Positions 12,319 to 24,000 of a DNA stretch of 42,323 nucleotides are shown here, piece after piece; positions within the stretch are counted from its first letter, which is position 1; each line of letters starts with the position of its first letter. The translations under genes and the position numbers were made by a program. Source of the DNA: Mansonella perstans (lineage: Eukaryota > Nematoda > Chromadorea > Rhabditida > Onchocercidae); assembly GCA_037074765.1 (NCBI GenBank), contig JBAMDO010000317.1:1-42323 (forward strand), given 5' to 3'. The notes below the pieces were generated by a model, which saw only the letters and a program-made list of their open reading frames with translations, was not told the DNA's origin and did no database searches.

Positions 12319-15300
12319 AAATGAAAGGTTTTTTATTATTCGAATTTTTTTAGTTGAAGAACTCTTTAAACATATGATTAAATTATTTCAAGTGAATGAA
12401 ATACTCATATTTACATTTTATTACTCATTGTATTTCTGAGCGTCTTTTCTACTTAAACAAGAAATCGAATTATGCTGCAAAATAGATTAAATCTTTTTTA
12501 CCCCAAAAAAAAAAATTAAATGGTAAAATTAGCTTCGAATTCCCTGCAAATAAATTTAGCAAAAAAAGATTCTACCAACAATATGTTTTGCTTTCCAATT
12601 CCAGTAAATCGTTTTTCAAAATTTTCTTGCATTTTTTCTTTCGTTTTGTTTGTTACCTTCTTTGCTTCCATCGGATTTTTCCATTTAATGTTTTCTTAAT
12701 TTCAAAATTTTTTAAAACAATAGTTATGGAATGAGTTTTTGAATCAAATGTAATATACAGAAATAAGCAGAACTTAGATATGGAATATATCAAATTTCCA
12801 CCTAAATTAAAATAGTTTCCTCAAATTATTTTAACTTCTATTTACATCAGAAGTCAGCTGCAATTGCATATGGTTTAAAATGCGATAGAATGCTGATATG
12901 ACTGATAATTTAATTAAAGTTAACACATTTCTTTGTGAAATTCTGACTGAAGATCACGCTTATGAAAAATTGATGCATTCACTTATTTTCAGCAATTTTT
13001 TCATCTGTCGAAAACTTTTCAACAAACTTTCACAGAAAGTTGTAAGTTTTAATCGTTTTAAGCTTCGATTTTAAGGTAGAAGTTGATCTTTAAAAAAAAT
13101 TTAGATTCCCACAAACAATTAAACTGAAAATTATGTGCGGGATCGCAACAGTTACGAGAGATAACTTCTCGCTGGTATAAAAATAACTTCCTGTTAAAAT
13201 TATTAAAAACATCAACGAACTGAAATAAATTCTCTAATTTCATTCGATTTCCATTCCAAAAAAGAAATCTTTTTTGCTTATTTAAGGTAATTAATTACAG
13301 AAGACATTTATTAATTACAAAACACATTTGACTTACTCAAAATAATTAATTATTGCGAACTTCGTCTTTTATATTGAGAGAGTCAATTTTTTCTTAGCTT
13401 TTAATGAGTAATTAATGCATTTGCCATCTAGATGTTCAAGCCATTACAACATTGAAAAAAGATTTTTGTGAAAGGTCAAATCTCAAATCAATTCCAATTT
13501 TTCAATTTTATTCAAATAAAAAATTTTCAGGTAATCAATGGTTCAATAATATATGTGTTATAATAGTAAAAACGAAAAATTTTTCGAACATTGAGTTAAA
13601 ATTCAACTTTAAGTTGAAATACGATTTCTAAAAATATCTTAAAGTTTATTACATGACAGAAGGATTTCAACAAATACTTAGTTCAATGAACATACAAGAA
13701 CATTTCAAACATTCAAACTTTGATTTCTAAGAATGATAAATTGTCTCTGTTGAATTCCAAAATTTTAAAATTTATAAATCAACTATTTTGCTTATCTTTG
13801 CACTACTTCTATGGTCAAATTAATTTAATTTTAATTTCCATATTGCTCTTTTTTATAAAAATTCTTTGATGAAATTCTTCATGTAGAAACTCCAATATTG
13901 CCAAATATCCTTCCGAGTAAAAGAATCTTACAAATCGTTTTGATCTATTAAATATTCTTCAATTCGTTTATTTAAAAACATATAAATAGTCGAAAAAGTT
14001 ATCGAATTGCATGTTGCTTATGGCAAAAAAGTATAATAGCTAAAAAATTTAGCCCGGTATCGAAATGGTCAATACTTCCGCTGCAGAAAGAATATAAACA
14101 TGTAGTTAAACTTTTTCATATGAAGATTATATAAAAGGAAATTTGATGAATAAAATGTCGAGGAGATGTTAACATATAACGTATCAAGCGAAACCATCAT
14201 TTATTCTCTCTGGCATCCAAATAAAAATAGGATAAACTCGCGGAAGTTCACGCACTGTAAACTACAATGAAATGGAGAGGAAATTATGGTACAGCTGTTT
14301 GCAAGTTGTTGATTAATGCTTTGATTGTAGGCGGAGAGTTCAATAGTTTGCAGGTAAGTGGTTTTTTGACTTTGATTATTTCAAATCATGATTTTTAAAA
14401 CTATTTAATCATCGAGATTTCAATGAAATAATGATTTTGGGACATAAATTTGAATTAGTTTCTACAGTGCTTGGACTAAGGATTTTTTTGAATGAACATA
14501 GCTCTCATATGGTACATGTTTAAATGCTCCATAATAATTAAGGAAGTAAAATTTGATGAAAAAAAAAAGACTCATATATGTCTACATATTATGAAATTAA
14601 ATTTCTCAACTATTCTGCCATGCGTTAATCATAAATGGAATTTCAAGAATTCAAATTTCACTTTTTTCTCGCAAAGCATTTATTAATGTATTTAAAGATA
14701 TAATTAAAGACATCGATTAATCAATGTATTTGAAGATAAAAAATTGAGAAAATGCAACTATATTTTATTCACAAATACTTTTTTCCTTAACGATCTCAAT
14801 CATTTCAAAGAGATATATTGCGCTTAGGTTATAGAATTCGATTTGAAAGAATGCTCTCGATAAAATGAAAAATTATTATAGAAAAAGGGAAAAAGGCACT
14901 TGTGATATGGAAAAGAAAACTGAAATGAACTGAAAGGAATACTGAACAAATCTTAACCACTTCATGCCCTAGAGTTTTTTATACGAAATTAAAAATTAAA
15001 TTAAAAAACTAAAAAGCAATACAAAACAATCAATGTAGACGATCGTACTTTTTCGTTTTTTATCACACCACTTTATCGAATAATTTCATCCAAACAGGCA
15101 AGTAAATATTTCAATAAACAATAATAACCTTTTTCATGTTCATTTCTTAATCACTGAAATTATTAAGATTTATTATTAATAAACATGAACCTTTAAGTCT
15201 ATCGGCGTTCCTAAACAACTGGTAGCTAAGTGATCAATTCTGACAGTTGCCTTTGACAAACGAATACAAGATTTATTAATGATAATTATTGTCATTAATA

Positions 15301-16268
15301 AATCACAGGTTAATTGATTAGTCGCAACAGCAGTTAGATACAGTGATAACTGTAATGATGAAAAATCAAAAACAGCTGGGAGATTATAGATGTTTTCATA
15401 TTGCTAAAGAGGTACATAAATTTTGATATTACTCAAAATTTCATTAATGACGCAGAATCAATAAACGTATGGCAGGTCAAAGTGGACAACCCGGTGAATT
15501 AAGAAGTATGACCAGATAAAAATAACCTATCAAAAATATTTAGAATATGGATAAATTATAAAGAATTTAATTCAGTCCAATATAATTTTACAACTTAAAT
15601 TGAAAATACTGTTGTTGTTTAGAAATTCTTCAAATAGAATAAAAGCAAGAAAGGCTGGCATAGTTGTTTGATTGGAAAACATTCACTTTACGGATTAACT
15701 ATGGTTGATTCTATCATACTTACTGGAGGGATTAAATGCGTGCCTTCTTTCTGCAACCATGAAGTAACTAACTAATGGAACCACTAACTAACTTATTTGC
15801 AACCATTAAGTAACTAATTGATCTATAAATTATCAAAAATAACAATAGAAAACTTGATAAGAAATTTCATATGGAAAAGAAAAAAGATGTCATTGCGCTG
15901 CATCCATCAATGATAACTACTACCTTCGTGATAAACCGACGATCATCGAGGTGGAAAGATCAGAATATTAGCCCAGAATGTTTAACACTGTTCATTTTAC
16001 TGATCAATATCAGATAGATTAGAAATGACTGAAAAAGCATTTATTTTTAGCAATAAAAAAGTCGATGCTACTTTGAATTTACAATTTCGTAGCTTTTCTT
16101 TTTTCCATTGATGGTGATGCATAATATACTGCTATGAAATGCTTTCGTTCTATGAGTGTAAAAATTTTTTTTCATCAATTAAAAATATGCAAACAATTTC
16201 AAAAAAAATTAAAAATCGAACTATACAGTACCAGTAAGACATCAAATCATCAGAATCAATATATGAGA
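12319..16268. other. Large AT-rich region with little coding evidence
   Basis: Apart from the lone exon at 14267-14353, I see no gene. A short start-like frame at 15469-15519 (MAGQSGQPGELRSMTR) and a 49-codon frame near 15871 are open, but neither has a donor or partner exons. The minus-strand frame 13058-13243 and plus-strand frame 14492-14686 look like chance in AT-rich DNA. Confidence 0.45.
14267..14353 (+). CDS. Candidate lone first exon with a signal-peptide-like start
   Basis: An ATG opens 29 codons (MKWRGNYGTAVCKLLINALI and on, ending EFNSLQ) that run exactly into CAG|GTAAGT, a consensus donor. The first residues are basic and followed by a hydrophobic stretch, as in a secretory signal peptide. 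No second exon in matching phase was recognised downstream, so this may be the first exon of a gene with a long intron, a dead gene fragment, or chance. Confidence 0.3.
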
Positions 16269-18549
16269 TCAATCCTCATCTGAAAAAGCCGTATTTGAAC
16301 TAGAACTTTCTAATTGGAGGCTGGCATTCAAAGCGGATAATTTCCGTTCTAGTTCAGGAAGAGTGTTTACCCAACGTTCCATCTGACTCTGAAAGTGAAA
16401 GAACAAATAACCAAATAAAATATAGTTTGATCAGCAGGGAATATCGTCGGATTTGTTGTGGATACTTTATATCTCTAGGATTGAGTTTTAAGTGTTCATG
16501 ATATTAAATAAACTGGACGTGAAATACATAAAAGATTGTACAAAACGGCTTTTTAATCATATAGCAGTCTTGGCAATAGCATAATATTTTAAGCGAAGTG
16601 AATAATGCTATTTATCTTGAAAAATTCAATACTGACCCTTTTTCATTTTTTCGCATGTGCTATCACAATAGTACTTTGATATTCTCAGAATAACTTTCAA
16701 CAATTTTGGAACTCAGCAAAAAAGAAGCAATACCTGTAACGCCTCACTTGTTTCGAGTGCTATAGGTTTAGAGCCATCAATTACGCACTGAATAATTTCA
16801 TCAAGTCGAGCAATTAATTTTTCGCATTTTATAATATCATCGCTTTCAGGCTTCCACGTATCAATCTCGAGCATCTTATTTAAGAATTGATCTCTCAGCA
16901 AATCAGCTGCCTTATCTGAATTCAAATTTGGCAATTTAGCGGAAAAGGCAGTTCGAAGATTTGCAACAGTCAAAGTCAAAAGACATGAAGAAAAGAATTA
17001 TGAATACAATAATTAGCAAATATGTCTTTCAGGTTTAATCAAAAATTTAGAATCACAGATACTGCAAAATGACATTTAAGAAGTCTAAATTTGAGAAATA
17101 TAATCGAAAATTCAAAAAAAAATCCTGCAATTAACCTAGCATATGCAGAGCATATTTTAGAGCAGCAAGGGCAATTTGCGATGGCGGATAGAGAAGCATA
17201 ACATCACCAAACAACGCTTTCTGGAAAACAAAACATTCAATTTAAACGACAAGTTCAACAACTGCAACAGTAAAAATTTAAAGGTCGGTCAAATATTATA
17301 GCACACGAACCCTGAAAAAATCATTAACATGCGGTCGTACTTGTTCCAAATCGAAACCTAACAATGAACGTGTTTTCATTTCGATCAAATGTCCATCGAA
17401 TGGTCGAAACGGTGAATGTACCGTCAACTGATACCGCAATTTCAACATTATCTGCGGCTCGAATGATAAAATTGTTTCAGAATTTGATTTAGCAGTGCCG
17501 GACCTGAAGTTTTACAACGTAAACTGGCAAGAAATTTTATCACTTTAAGCTCTTAAATTTTAAGCTATCGGATTAAAGCTTCATAGTGAAAAGGCGAAAT
17601 TACGTTTAGAAAAAAGCTTATTATGAAAGTACTTTTACATTTTGTATCTGAGAAAAACAACAGATGCAAAAAAAAAAAAAAAAAAAACTAACTTAAGGTT
17701 CTTAACAAATTCATCTATGGATATATTGAATTCATCAACTTTTGCAGCTAAGTAAAAACAGGACATCATCACACTTTTTGGTGAATACTCCATTATTGAA
17801 TGATGCAGAAAGAATCGTTTAAAATATGCAAACGCTGTCCAACGGGTTGATGGCCACATTGTTGGACGGAAGTCATCCGCAAATCTTGAAAAAAATCATT
17901 CGCAACTTTTGAAAAAAGAAAACTTTTCTATATAAATCAACGTTTTTCTAAAAAATGGATGTTGATCATGAAAGAATAATGATAAAAACACATGCAATAC
18001 TTGCATTTGATCCTTTTAAATATATATTTCTTATTCTGAAAATCCGCTCTATGAACACTGTTTCATAGTGCTGGAACAACGAAAAACGACACAAAAGAGA
18101 GAAACTTACTCTGCTTATTATTTAAATCAACAATTTCGTTGATATTTGCAATCAACTTTGGGAATTTCTTAAATCTTTAAAGAATTTTTGCGAAAATAAA
18201 ACATTTATATGGCGAACCTAATGCCAGTTTCCGTGACAATATTTCTTAGCTGTGCTTCGTCCTCAGGTGTCAAAAATATATCTTTTTGATTAGCATCGAC
18301 TACTGTTTCATACTTCGCTCGAAATTTTTCGTTTGCTGCTTTCCTAAAAATAACGGATAAACGTTTTATCTATTTGTCAACAATTCCTTGACATTATAAT
18401 GTCATAATTTTGAAAAAAAAAAAAAACTCTGCAAGAACGAAAAACGAAAAATGAATTCATTTTTCTAGCATAAAAATTAACCTCAGATCTAAAATATCCT
18501 GCTGTGATGAAAATGTCCATTCTTTCTTTTGCGTACTGGTTGAAAACAT
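16269..18549 (-). CDS. cyh-1: Cyclin H
   Basis: Cyclin H is the regulatory partner of CDK7 in the CDK-activating kinase and the TFIIH kinase module, acting in cell-cycle progression and RNA polymerase II phosphorylation. Seven exons splice in phase: 18482-18549, 18218-18343, 17693-17884, 17311-17503, 17136-17220, 16734-16915 and 16269-16388. They give 321 aa; human cyclin H is 323. The conserved N-terminal KKEWTFSS motif is at residues 8-15. The first cyclin box includes FAYFKRFFLHHSIMEY (residues 83-98) and the signature LAAKVDEFNIS (110-120). The second box includes the SPFRPFDGHL motif and YPPSQIALAALKYAL. The C-terminus is acidic (SDED). The exon 6 acceptor was placed at TTTGAATTCAG because upstream sequence, although open, has no AG in phase. 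The first ATG lies seven bases after TTTTCAG. Identification is secure; the exon 6 boundary is the least certain. Confidence 0.95.
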
Positions 18550-18566
18550 TACAAACCTGAAAATAC
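18550..18566 (-). promoter_or_regulatory. Probable trans-splice acceptor of cyclin H
   Basis: On the minus strand GTATTTTCAG ends at 18557, followed by a 7-base leader GTTTGTA and the ATG at 18549-18547. The strong acceptor with no coding frame upstream is best explained by spliced-leader addition. Confidence 0.6.
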
Positions 18567-20068
18567 ATTGTACTTTTACAATAAATCACTTTGATTTGAA
18601 AAAAAAAGTAATTTGATTTGTTTGATTCAAAACTATAAAAAATCAACTCTTAAACTCAAATGATTCAGTTAACATGCAAAGATTAACATTTCTGATTTAG
18701 TTATTAAAAATTATTTTTGTCGAATATTACTTCTAAAAGTGCTGACTTGTTATCCATATTTCTGGATTACACAGTCAGGGAATATACTAACTGATCTTGA
18801 AAAATTTAATTTTCAATGGAGGATCTCTTTTCCAAGAAAATTTGGGTAAACTTTTTTAGCTATAAACAAAAAATGTGAACACTATATTGACATTCTTGAA
18901 GTAACGTTGCCAATCTGTTCTTAAAATTATTCTATTTCGTTTTTAAAACGGTTTTGCGCAAATTAAAAACGGTTACTGAAAGGTTAACAGCGGATATCAG
19001 TAAAGGTGTTAGCTGTATCCTAACAATTACTTAACTAGTTTTGGCAATTTTCATCAGAAGTAGAGCAAGATTTCGACTAAATTCTTTCCTTGTATTTAAA
19101 GCAATAGTGTGCGATACAAGGAATCAACCATCAAGTGTCTGGATATCACTAATTTCATTTTCTTACTCCATTTCCATATTTAAAAATTAAAATTATCTTA
19201 CTCATTACTCTCCATGCAATAATAAAAATTACTTTGCAAATAATTTAAACAACTCTAATCAGTGCAATAATTCCCTAAATGAATTCCAATATTAAAAAAT
19301 TATAGCATTCCATCAAGCCCTCAAAACAATCCTTTCAACTCCTAAATATCCTAAGATCACTACATCAAAAATGTGGTTGAACTACATATCACAAATACCG
19401 AACAGATCTACTTCTTCTCTCACTCCTTCTAGGTTTTTTACTTCCTAGAAAGTAATGCTTCAATTGAAGAATTAATATATGTAATAAGGTTGAACCAATA
19501 GCATAAATAACTGATTAAAAGATCAGAACAAATGTTGGAATTTTTTTATAATTCTATTGGAAAGATGAGAATAGTGCAATTTATTCGAAATAAAACAAAC
19601 GAATTGCTAAAAGTATTTGAATGAACAACAAAATACATTTGAACAATTGTAAAGATATTACTAAAACAAATATAAAAATAATATAATTTATTCAAACGGC
19701 AAAAAAGCATTGACTAAAATCAATATGAATATGAATAAATGAATGAAGAATAAAATACTCCATTACGGCGATTCAAATGAAAATGATTTACCAAAAAAAA
19801 AAAAATTATTAGAAAATGTAAATTATTAAAATAAAAATGATATAATGACCAAAATTTGAGGTTTGTCCTACGAAACAAAATTAGAATGATTGAAAACAAT
19901 ATTTATGCCAATATGTTTCATTAACACGTTGTTACAGAGATAACTGTTTGGCAATGATAAGTGATGAAGAATAGAACTTATTAATTAAATAAAGTATATA
20001 AAAATTTCTGTCCTATCCAATGATAAAGAAATAAAAAAATACAAAGACGGACATTATGATGCCTACGA

Positions 20069-20292
20069 ATGACAACTTCACAATAAAAAAAAACATAGAT
20101 TCACAATAAAAAGAACATAGATTCACAATACAAAAAACATAGATTCATAATAAAAAGAACGTAGATTCACAATACAAAAAACACAGATTCACAGTAAAAA
20201 AACCTATCTTCACAATAAAAAGAACGTAGATTCAGAATAAAAAAAAACATAGCTGCACAATAAAAAGAATATATCTTCACAGTAAAAAAATC
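20069..20292. repeat. Minisatellite, about nine to ten copies of a 22-bp unit
   Basis: The unit is close to attcacaataaaaagaacat followed by ag. Neighbouring copies differ by a few substitutions (acaataca for acaataaa, cgtag for catag, tcttcac for attcac) and by A-run length. The array is imperfect but clearly tandem. Confidence 0.85.
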
Positions 20293-20769
20293 AAAATTGC
20301 AACAGTCCATTCAGAGATGAAACCAACTAGGCTGACAACCCGAATATTTGCATCACATTTGCGTTCTTACACTAAACTAACAGATGGAACCATGTGCACT
20401 AAACTTCTTACCCAAAGTTTGGCATAACTGATTTTAAGCCAGCATAGCTAATAATGAACAGAATTTCGTTTCAAACCTAACAATGATCGTTTATTATGGG
20501 CTCAGATAAAACGTACATGTTACATATCATTTCAAGAAAAAATTCTGTAAAACGTGTATATTATATTTCAAGAAAAAATTGTGTTGTTAAACAAACAGTT
20601 CACCAAAACGGATAACAAACAGTTCACGGAAACGATAATTACGACAGGTAAGTTTGTGCTTCAAAGAGATCGAAGACCCGCGCACTGCATACCGCCGAAA
20701 ATCCAAACAAAATATGAACAATTATTTCATGTATGAGGCATTCTATTCAGTTCGAGTTGGATATCATAT

Positions 20770-20790
20770 ACATATATATATATATATATT
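20770..20790. repeat. AT dinucleotide microsatellite
   Basis: About ten AT units preceded by catatacatat. A simple repeat without further content. Confidence 0.8.
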
Positions 20791-21056
20791 TATTTAAAGG
20801 CGAAAATCGCTATACAGCGTCCATATTTACTAGATTGATTTTCCCAAAATTGATCAGTTATTACTTGAGCGAATCATCAAAAAAGATAAATTATAAACTA
20901 TTTTCCAAATGTCACTTCAAAGGAAATTGGATAATTTTTTATATTTTCGGCCTATAACCACTGAAATTTGTTTTCCTTTTATTTTTTTGCTGTAGAAATT
21001 TACCAAAAATAAACGATTAAGAGTGTGTCATGCAGAACCACTTAATTAAACATTTA

Positions 21057-24000
21057 TTAAGATTTTTCGATAGCAGTGTCTACACTTCCCGCAGCAGTTG
21101 CAGAAGTATTTCGACCCTGATCATTATTAGCATCGATTTCTGGTAAAAGTGTGCCCAGAACACGTTCTTCAATTATCGGATCCGGATAATACGGTTTTGG
21201 ATTCGTTGAGCTAATAATCTAGAAAATAGAACGCTCAAATTTTAATTAACACAGTGAAAACTAAATTCTGCACTACACACAAAATTCACTGTTGAAGCAA
21301 AAAAATACAAAAATTCCATCGAAATTATTGAATAAAAAAAAAAAACCAACTTTTCCCGAGGTATACATTACACGTCCAGGCTTCATTGCGTCTACAACTC
21401 GGGTAAGATCATCGGCCTGAAAAATGTATCAATGATTTTCATCCTGATAAACGTTAATTTTAACCTGCCACTTTTTTTCTAATCCTGAAAAACATTTGAC
21501 ATCAGTCAATATAGATGATAGGTAGCAAACAGAAGAATGGAAAGTTTTTTCACAAAAATTTAATAGTAGTTTAATAATAGTTGCTTCTTACTTGTCTCTG
21601 TGTCATACATGGCAAGACGTTGCCCGGCAGTACGTAATCTTTTGGGGCAAGATGCAATTTATCACAGTGCCTGTATTGCAAGTGAGTTCGCATGTCGGAG
21701 CAGAAAAATGAACCACACCCGCATAATGAGCAACGTAAACGCATGATGCGCAAATGACTCACAGCATGTCGTCGACCCTCCTACAATTTCGTCATTTATT
21801 GAAATAAATCATGAGACAACAGTCCTACACACAAAAGTAATCAAATAAAACAAAATTTTGGCTATTACTATCATGAATGTCAGGAAATTCAACGTAAGTA
21901 CTACTACGAGTATTGAGGAATTTAATGTACATACTGGTGCTGCACTGCACTACTTCATGGAGGTGTAATACACGTAGGCTCAATCTAATCTTCCCGCTGG
22001 AGCCTTGTAGATGATTCAAATGCTGATTTTTTAAATTTTGAACAATGTTCTAGAATTTTCATCCCTAAGACTGACCGATATATTCGCAATGATGTCCCCG
22101 CACTGCATGCACTTATGAGCACTTGATGCACCATCGCTTGAAGGTGAAGCAGGGCGGATAAATGAGAAAAACAGATCACGCTGTGTTTCAGTAAGGTAGA
22201 CAGGAATCTCAGAAAGGTCTTTCGGAAGAGATGCTTCACCGTTTGAATATCGAACAATCTAAATAAAAGATTCTTAAGTTTGGAAGCAAATCCAATAACA
22301 AAAACTGAATTGAACCGAAACTGATAGCAAAACGTCAAATACAAAACTAACAACACTAACGCTAATAGAAGTTATCAGTTGGACGTGTTACCAAACAATT
22401 TCATTCATCACAAAGAACTTGTCAGGCAACTAAAAAACACCCAACATACCATAACTTCATCATTATTTTCACGGATTGTTGAAAGATCCTGCTTACGGCG
22501 AGACTGCGATGTTGGGCGCCCATCACCCGAAGCTACATTTGAACTGTCGCTAACTGACTGTCCTCTTGCATCTTTTGATGAGACGTTTGCAATTTCTTCT
22601 TCATCTACGATATAAACAGTGAGATTTTTTTTCATGTATTCTTAATAGCTCCGCCTTATTTCCAGGACATTTAATAAAAAGTTCTCACATATCTACATCC
22701 CATTATATACAATACTACAAAAACAGCAAACACATATGACTAACCGATATTGGATAACAAATCATCACCATATTTCATTCGTCGTGCTCGAGGAGTATAT
22801 TGTAAACGGCATGTTTTCTTAGTCTGAAACTTGAAGTTAGAAGCAAAATGTTAACAACAATCTGATGAGTCAAGATAATTGTAAAAATTATTGTTATTAC
22901 ACCACTGGCCACATTTTCTGATGGCTAAAGCATTACCATTATATCTCTGGCGCTTTCTGCACCGGTTGAAGAAGGTCCAGCTGAGGATAAAGGAAGTGGT
23001 GATCGTGCTGCACCATTATCCAATTCGTAGTTACTAGTTGTAACATTACTGCAACAAACGAATGTAATTTTTATGGATTTAGCTAAGATTACTAAGAAAA
23101 AAAAGGAAAAAAAAATATGTATACATGAAAACCGACTATGAGTTTTCATGTGGAGCAGGAGTTGATGAGTTCGATGTTTCTTCACTGCTTGCCTCCGATT
23201 GAATACCAGGAATGGTACTACAAGGTTCAATAGGTGTTGAACGTTGACTATCTTCACTTTTAGCACATTTCAATTCAGTCCTCGGTGGCGATCGACTTTG
23301 TCCCTTTGGTTGAGCACATTCCGAATCCACATCATCATCATCGCGACGTGTACGCTTGTTCCTATATCATGATGTTATAAGGGATAAAAACCTCACCAAT
23401 GATTTTATTTCAGTAATTTGTATCAATATATACCCACAACAATATACAAGTAGAATATATGTGAAAAAAATATTGCTTAACGATAGAATACTTACTTAAA
23501 ACCTGTAACATAATTCTCATCAATCCAATTCGGTTTACGACGTTGACGTGAAGGACGCTGTTTACGACCATCTTCAGCCTGAAAAACAAAGATTTTTAAT
23601 TTCATACAACTCGAACTGCATTCATTCTTATCAAATATGTCATAGACCATTAACACTGGACACGCACTTCGTCACTATTTACACTCAGCTCATCTTTCTC
23701 AATATCGTTCTTCGCCGCCAATCCAGCTTTTGGTTTCGGTTTACGCCCTCTACCACGTTTTTTCGGTAATTCAGTCTCGTGTTTTCCTTCATCATCACTT
23801 TCTTGCGAAACCTTAAAAAATCAATGTGATTCAATTTCTCCCTTGAACGTAATTTTTAGTTGTTTATTAACTGCTGTCTCAAAATATTTTTAAAAAAGCA
23901 CCTTACTAGGACCAGCTTCAAGATCCGTTTGCATATTTTCCGTCATTCGTTTACGTGCTGTACGAAGCCATATGGGTGGGCCATGCTTTTTCTTCTTCGA

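Larger units (their letters stand above)
18567..21056. other. AT-rich spacer between cyclin H and the zinc-finger gene
   Basis: No gene is supported. It contains the 22-bp minisatellite and an AT dinucleotide run listed separately. The plus-strand open frames 20554-20736 and 20733-20957 overlap simple sequence and have no splice context. Confidence 0.5.

Noticed and set aside
15469..15519. Start-like peptide MAGQSGQPGELRSMTR
   Set aside because: It closes after 16 codons and has no donor in frame; no downstream exon could be linked.
16916..16979. Upstream extension of cyclin H exon 6 to a Met at 16979
   Set aside because: There is no AG acceptor in phase upstream; the TTTGAATTCAG at 16916 joins exon 5 in phase and restores the family alignment.
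22379..22615. Plus-strand 78-aa frame repeated at 41808-42044
   Set aside because: It is antisense to zinc-finger exon 17 and its copy; it recurs only because the DNA is duplicated.
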